DNA from: Limiplasma merdipullorum
GTDB taxonomy: Bacteria > Bacillota > Clostridia > Christensenellales > Aristaeellaceae
Length of the DNA: 26,815 bases
Assembly (NCBI GenBank): GCA_018711955.1
Contig: DVHQ01000153.1
Span: 1-26,815, forward strand
Direction of reading: 5' to 3'
In this document: positions 23,398-26,815 of the stretch, piece after piece
Layout: every line of letters begins with the position of its first letter
How positions within the stretch are numbered: the stretch's first letter is position 1
Made by a program: the position numbers and the translations under genes
Notes under the pieces: generated by a model
Seen by the model: only the letters and a program-made list of their open reading frames with translations
Told to the model about the DNA's origin: nothing
Database searches by the model: none

Positions 23398-23856
23398 TCA
23401 GCTATGGCAGCGTGCCAGCACGCTTTGAACCGTTTTGTCCAGCAGCTCGCGCTCCTGCGGGGTCAGCGCTTCGCCGCGCCACTGTTTTTCCCGCGCCGAG
23501 CGATAGGGCGAAAGGATATCCATATCCAGCTTTTCCACACAGTCGTCGGGCGTGTCCAGATTGCCGATGCGGTAGGTCATGTATTTGAAAAACTGACGGG
23601 TAAAGGTATAAAGATCCAGCGCGCCAAGCTCGCTTTTTCGCTCCAGCGTATCACGGTAAAAAAATGCCATCAGGCTGTCCGTCTGCGCCGGGGATAATCG
23701 AAGTGAGTGAGTACAGGCTTTCAAGAAGGTTTGGACATCGCAGTAATGCACATAGTCATGCAGCAGGATGACAGGAATATCTCGCGTATCTGCTGCCTGC
23801 GCGTTCATGCTGTCGATGATCCGGCTCAGTTCCTCAAAGCGTTCAAACAGGTTCAT
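23398..23856 (-). CDS. 152-aa protein of unknown function
   Basis: I do not recognise this protein. It appears all-helical and acidic, with MNLFERFEELSRIIDSMNAQ at the start, several Tyr/Phe-rich helices (LHDYVHYCDVQTFLK, YTFTRQFFKYMTYR) and a C-terminal helix, LTPQERELLDKTVQSVL. No signal peptide or membrane segment is present. Two Cys lie near positions 38 and 48, and others near the C-terminus. AGGAAG lies upstream of ATG 23856, and a promoter is present at 23892-23920. It is divergent from the DUF2877 (AllH) gene, which hints at linked control. It shares a promoter element with the AraC gene. Confidence 0.72.
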   Translation of the reverse strand: MNLFERFEELSRIIDSMNAQAADTRDIPVILLHDYVHYCDVQTFLKACTHSLRLSPAQTDSLMAFFYRDTLERKSELGALDLYTFTRQFFKYMTYRIGNLDTPDDCVEKLDMDILSPYRSAREKQWRGEALTPQERELLDKTVQSVLARCHS

Positions 23857-23891
23857 AAGTGCTTCCTCTCATGTGGCAGATCAGTATCCCT

Positions 23892-23920
23892 AGTGTAATC
23901 CTTCCCGCGCAAAACCGCAA
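23892..23920 (-). promoter_or_regulatory. promoter of the 152-aa protein gene
   Basis: On the minus strand TTGCGG (23915-23920), a 17-nt spacer and TACACT (23892-23897). The block AAAATTCCGTCTTG (plus-strand coordinates 23918-23931) ends in the -35 TTG and is identical, in the same register, to the block at the AraC promoter. Confidence 0.65.
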
Positions 23921-23957
23921 GACGGAATTTTCATGCGATTCCCTGATGAGATTCCTG

Positions 23958-23986
23958 TCGACAGAAGGCGGCGGAAACGGTATCAT
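23958..23986 (+). promoter_or_regulatory. promoter of the DUF2877 (AllH) gene
   Basis: TCGACA (23958-23963), a 17-nt spacer and TATCAT (23981-23986), each one mismatch from consensus, lie 43 nt before the start. It is divergent from and close to the promoter of the 152-aa gene (their -35 boxes are about 40 nt apart). Confidence 0.7.
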
Positions 23987-24029
23987 AGAATCGTATGCAG
24001 AATCAGAGTTGCAATGGGAGGATACCCTC

Positions 24030-24827
24030 ATGACCACATGGGAACAGAAACGGGATTCATCGCCATTGCGTGGGCCCCTGGCCCCGTATGACGGGTTGCT
24101 GCGGGTCACCCCCGGATTTCCGGGCACTTGTCAGGGACGTGTTCATTCGGTTTTTCATCGCGTGGTCAATGTGGAGATGCAAAGCGAGGGAGACCGCCGC
24201 CTGCTTGTGCTGGCTGCTCCGCAAGTGCCTGCCCTGCCGGACAGCATATGCCTTCCGCCGCAGCTTTTACCGACCTTCCAGGTAGGGCAGGAGGTGACGC
24301 TTGACGGTCAGCTGCTCTCATGGCAGAATACCGCTGTCCGTCTCCGGACCGACAGCCACTTCAGCGGAAAGCTTGACAGGCAGGAGGGACAGCCCTGCCT
24401 CAAGAAGCTGACGGCCTGTACCACGCAGCTGCACAGCGGCTTTGATCGCCTGCCTGCGCCCCTGCGGTACAGGGCCGAACAAGCCCTGCTGGAGGGGCGC
24501 TGGCAGGCGTTTCTGGGGCTTGGCAGCGGATTGACGCCCTCCTTTGACGATGCCTGCGTGGGCATGGCAGCCATCTATACCGCCACAGGGAGGTCCCTTC
24601 CGCCGCTGGAAGACTTGTCTGTGACGACCGATGTAAGCGCCCGTTACCTTCGTTTGGCGCAAAGGGGCTATTTTGGGGAACCGCTGCTGGCGCTGATCCA
24701 TGCGCTCTGGAAGAATCACGCCGGCATTCCGGCAGCGGCGCAGGCCTTGGAGGCTGTAGGCGCGTCATCCGGAAGCGATATGATCTATGGCGTCCGGCTG
24801 GCATTGGCGCATGGTTCTCGCTTTTGA
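24030..24827 (+). CDS. DUF2877 family protein (YlbF/AllH homologue)
   Basis: Homologue of E. coli YlbF (AllH), the third part of the reported oxamic transcarbamylase. The family mark is the glycine- and Asp-rich loop GLGSGLTPSFDDACVGM (163-179), usually G-G-LTPSGDD. The N-terminal half is a small beta domain (VFHRVVNVEM, QVGQEVTLDGQLLSW), and the C-terminus has ALEAVGASSGSDMIYGVRLAL, also typical. The length of 265 aa is near that of YlbF (about 271 aa, from memory). The start is ATG 24030, with GGGAGG (24016-24021) 8 nt upstream. It lies about 14 kb from fdrA and AllG and has its own promoter. Being present on the same window as both partners, it should complete the complex. A second TTG/ATG start upstream to 23859 is not supported. 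Confidence 0.83.
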   Translation: MTTWEQKRDSSPLRGPLAPYDGLLRVTPGFPGTCQGRVHSVFHRVVNVEMQSEGDRRLLVLAAPQVPALPDSICLPPQLLPTFQVGQEVTLDGQLLSWQNTAVRLRTDSHFSGKLDRQEGQPCLKKLTACTTQLHSGFDRLPAPLRYRAEQALLEGRWQAFLGLGSGLTPSFDDACVGMAAIYTATGRSLPPLEDLSVTTDVSARYLRLAQRGYFGEPLLALIHALWKNHAGIPAAAQALEAVGASSGSDMIYGVRLALAHGSRF

Positions 24828-24881
24828 GACCCGGTCCCCCGCTCCACGTTATTATGCATCCATCACCGGCTATTGCCCGGA

Positions 24882-25052
24882 ATGGAGACAGGAGCCTTCG
24901 ACACGGCAAAACAGGGCGTTTCGGCCGCGCAGGATTGGGGTGCCGCCGCGGACAAAACAGGCGGAACCGCAAGGGCCTTCTTCTCGGGAGCTGCTGCGCT
25001 CTGGCGCAAGGAAGAAAACCTTCTTGCCATGCCGGTGCACTGTGGCTCCTGA
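24882..25052 (+). other. weak 56-codon open frame in the gap after the DUF2877 gene
   Basis: The 242-nt gap 24828-25069 between convergent genes holds an ATG frame with an alanine-rich, amphipathic product (for example FDTAKQGVSAAQDWGAAADK). It has no ribosome binding site and no promoter that I can see. It may be chance, a gene remnant or a small protein. No clear terminator is visible in the gap either. Confidence 0.15.
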
Positions 25053-25069
25053 TCTTTTTATTCCTGCAT

Positions 25070-26236
25070 TCACTCCTCCTCCCCGAAATGTGTGTTGCGA
25101 GTAAAGCTGTTTCGCATAAGGCGGATAAATTCATCGCGGCTCTTGGTCTGCGCTGAATGAAAAATCTTGCGCACCCTGTACTGAAGCGAGCTGTCTCCAA
25201 GATACAGTTGCTCGGAAATGGCATCATAGTGCTCGCCGTCCAAAAGAAGCCGGATGATCCGCAGGTCCAGCTCGTCGCAGTTTTGCAGGCAACGCTCCAG
25301 CGACATCAGCGCCTGAAGCTCCGGATCCGTGTAAAAAGGACCGCCTTCATATTTTCCATCCAGAGTCCCGTCGTTCGCCAGGCTTTGTGCCCCCTCTCCA
25401 AGGGCGGTACCCGTGCTCTCACGCTCGATCACATGTCCCTGGATGGCAATGCGCATACGAAAGCGTTCGTTGCCCTCTTCCTGCAAGTATTGCCACACGA
25501 TAACGGATTGCTCGCCAATAGCAAAAAAATCAACGGCGAGCGATGTCAGCGACGGCTTGCAGTAACGTCCGATAGAGTGATCCTTCATGCAGGCGACCAG
25601 CAGGTCGTTTGGCACAACGATGCCCTTTTCCTCGCAAAAGTGCAGGAAAGCGACGGCTACAAAGGCGTTTGGACAAAGCACGGCGTCAAAGCCGTCACGC
25701 ATGGCATAAAAGGCGTTAAAGCTTTCGTCAATCCGGTTCTGATATTCAAAGCATGCGCCCTCTGCATACGGATATTTCAAAAGATATTGTGACATCGCGT
25801 CCTGGTGGACCATGTCGTTGAAAGAACGCTGCCCCAAGCCCACCATTGCGATGCGGCGACAGCCCTTATCCAGCAGGTGATCCAGCATCTGTTCCGTGAT
25901 AATTCTGCGGGAAAACGTCGCACAGGAATAATGCGCGTCAATGTGATCCGCGTCGACATTGGTCACAACGATCCGCCACTGTGCCTTTTTCAGGTCTTGC
26001 AGAATGCGCGGCGTCCTGCTGGATTCGCTGCCGACCACAATGACGGTGGAGGCGGCTGGCGAATCGCTGAGCAGCCCAGCGCAACGTTCGTAAAGATTCA
26101 CTTTGTATCCCTTTCGGCTGGCCATTTTCTGAATCCCGTTGACCATGGTGATTGCCGTGGGAATCCTGCGGAATTCCTGCTCCCAAAGCACAGGGATCTG
26201 TGGCTTTTGTCGAAAGTTTCCGTTTCTGTTTCGCAT
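25070..26236 (-). CDS. transcriptional regulator: LacI-like sensor domain plus C-terminal LuxR-like HTH (paralogue)
   Basis: A 388-aa regulator with the same architecture as the gene at 22255-23394. The sensor begins at about residue 14 (IPVLWEQEFRRIPTAITMVN) without a LacI HTH before it. Shared blocks are YSCATFSRR, CRRIAMVGLGQRSFNDM and HSIGRYCKPSLTSLAVDF. The C-terminal HTH is DELDLRIIRLLLDGEHYDAI and SEQLYLGDSSLQYRVRKIF. The start is ATG 26236, with GGGAGG 6 nt away. Its first 13 residues are basic (RNRNGNFRQK), but too short for a DNA-binding domain. It is convergent with the AllH gene and is separated from the tRNA operon by a strong terminator. Its ligand and targets are unknown. Confidence 0.82.
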   Translation of the reverse strand: MRNRNGNFRQKPQIPVLWEQEFRRIPTAITMVNGIQKMASRKGYKVNLYERCAGLLSDSPAASTVIVVGSESSRTPRILQDLKKAQWRIVVTNVDADHIDAHYSCATFSRRIITEQMLDHLLDKGCRRIAMVGLGQRSFNDMVHQDAMSQYLLKYPYAEGACFEYQNRIDESFNAFYAMRDGFDAVLCPNAFVAVAFLHFCEEKGIVVPNDLLVACMKDHSIGRYCKPSLTSLAVDFFAIGEQSVIVWQYLQEEGNERFRMRIAIQGHVIERESTGTALGEGAQSLANDGTLDGKYEGGPFYTDPELQALMSLERCLQNCDELDLRIIRLLLDGEHYDAISEQLYLGDSSLQYRVRKIFHSAQTKSRDEFIRLMRNSFTRNTHFGEEE

Positions 26237-26278
26237 AGAAAGCCTCCCGACCTCCTTTTGCCCTTACGCCTGTTAAGC

Positions 26279-26308
26279 AGTTTAGCACAGATATTTGCTG
26301 TTTGGCAA
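26279..26308 (-). promoter_or_regulatory. promoter of the second PBP-LuxR regulator gene
   Basis: On the minus strand TTGCCA (26303-26308), an 18-nt spacer and TAAACT (26279-26284), 42 nt before the start. The spacer contains the short dyad ACAG-N7-CTGT. The boxes are one or two mismatches from consensus. Confidence 0.6.
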
Positions 26309-26361
26309 CCATGCGACCGCCGCAGGCTAAGTGATGGGGAAATAGGAAGTTTCACGACAAG

Positions 26362-26408
26362 AAAAAAATCATCCGAACGCAGTTCCTCTCGGAAATACGT
26401 TCGGATGA
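26362..26408 (-). terminator. Rho-independent terminator of the tRNA operon
   Basis: On the minus strand TCATCCGAACG and CGTTCGGATGA form a perfect 11-bp stem (26398-26408 with 26369-26379) with an 18-nt loop. Seven T follow (26362-26368). It lies 8 nt after the 3' end of tRNA-Leu. Confidence 0.95.
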
Positions 26409-26416
26409 CTTTCGAT

Positions 26417-26504
26417 TGGTGCGGGAAACAGGACTTGAACCTGCATGAAGAAAACCCTCACTAGAACCTGAATCTAGCGCGTCTGCCAATTCCGCCATTC
26501 CCGC
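26417..26504 (-). tRNA. tRNA-Leu (anticodon CAG), CCA encoded
   Basis: The cloverleaf has acceptor GCGGGAA/TTCCCGC, the D-arm GCGGAATTGGCAGACGC, the anticodon stem CTAGA/TCTAG around TTCAGGT, a long variable arm as expected for Leu, and the T-loop GGTTCAAGTCC. CCA is encoded after A73. It is the last gene of a minus-strand tRNA operon. Confidence 0.96.
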
Positions 26505-26536
26505 ATGATGCCTTCTCCGGCGGAGAGAAGGGCTTT

Positions 26537-26621
<85 letters not shown>

Positions 26622-26644
26622 ATGTTCTTTCCAAAGGTGGAAAG

Positions 26645-26720
26645 TGGAGCCGGCGATGGGACTTGAACCCGCAACCTGCTGATTACAAATCAGCTGCTCT
26701 GCCAATTGAGCTACACCGGC
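26645..26720 (-). tRNA. tRNA-Thr (anticodon TGT), CCA encoded
   Basis: Acceptor GCCGGTG/CGCCGGC, D-arm GCTCAATTGGCAGAGC, anticodon stem GCTGA/TCAGC around TTTGTAA, and T-arm GCGGG-TTCAAGT-CCCAT. The T-stem has a C-A mismatch and a G-U pair at its outer end, which is a little unusual. CCA is encoded. Confidence 0.94.
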
Positions 26721-26743
26721 AAGACAGCCCACGGCAGAGAAGA

Positions 26744-26815
26744 TGGCGACCCGGAAGGGGCTCGAACCCTCGACCTCCAGCGTGACAGGCTGGCATTCTA
26801 ACCAACTGAACTACC
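26744..26815 (-). tRNA. tRNA-Asp (anticodon GTC), 5' end cut by the window edge
   Basis: Visible are the last two acceptor bases, the D-arm GTTCAGTTGGTTAGAAT, the anticodon stem CCAGC/GCTGG around CTGTCAC, the T-arm GAGGGTTCGAGCCCCTT, the 3' acceptor CCGGGTC, G73 and an encoded CCA. About five 5' bases lie beyond 26815. Confidence 0.93.

Overview
The window is a long carbohydrate and sugar-acid catabolic locus from a fairly G+C-rich, low-lipid-anchor Firmicute, probably a gut Clostridia member. The evidence is strong AAGGAGG-type ribosome binding sites, many GTG starts and GTGA/ATGA overlaps, a YesM/YesN two-component pair, a CUT1 sugar ABC transporter without its own ATPase, and tRNA genes that encode CCA. 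The signal peptide of the binding protein (ending FAAAEE, no lipobox) recalls Christensenellales-like genomes, but that placement is only a guess.

Left part (1-13823). A Gfo/Idh-type oxidoreductase converges with an AraC regulator. The AraC gene is divergent from a strong promoter (2231-2259) that carries a perfect palindrome between -35 and -10. This promoter starts a same-strand run that reaches a good terminator at 18477-18511. In order the run encodes a KDPG/KHG aldolase, a KDG kinase, an IlvD/EDD dehydratase, a fumarate-reductase-like flavoprotein, an FdrA protein, a 53-aa protein that looks like the detached C-terminal domain of FdrA, a DUF1116 (YlbE/AllG) protein, an acetate-kinase-family kinase, a second FAD enzyme and an aldose-epimerase-like protein. 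Next come the YesN/YesM two-component system and a cytoplasmic DUF5696-like glycosidase candidate.

Middle part (18512-21967). A separately promoted sugar ABC transporter follows: binding protein, an internal terminator plus a second hairpin, then two permeases. The ATPase must be encoded elsewhere.

Right part (21968-26815). Two paralogous regulators with a LacI-like sensor domain and a C-terminal LuxR-like HTH (no N-terminal HTH) flank a 152-aa protein of unknown function and a DUF2877 (YlbF/AllH) protein. The AllH gene has its own promoter. A terminator and a minus-strand tRNA operon (Asp-Thr-Tyr-Leu) close the window.

Most interesting idea. FdrA, DUF1116 and DUF2877 are the three parts of the E. 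coli oxamic transcarbamylase (AllFGH), which makes carbamoyl phosphate for a carbamate kinase. Here all three are present, but the kinase is an AckA homologue with altered active-site residues, set among sugar-acid enzymes and two flavoproteins. I infer a related phosphorolytic acyltransferase that cleaves a sugar-acid-derived substrate to an acyl phosphate, which the kinase uses to make ATP. This is not proven by sequence alone.
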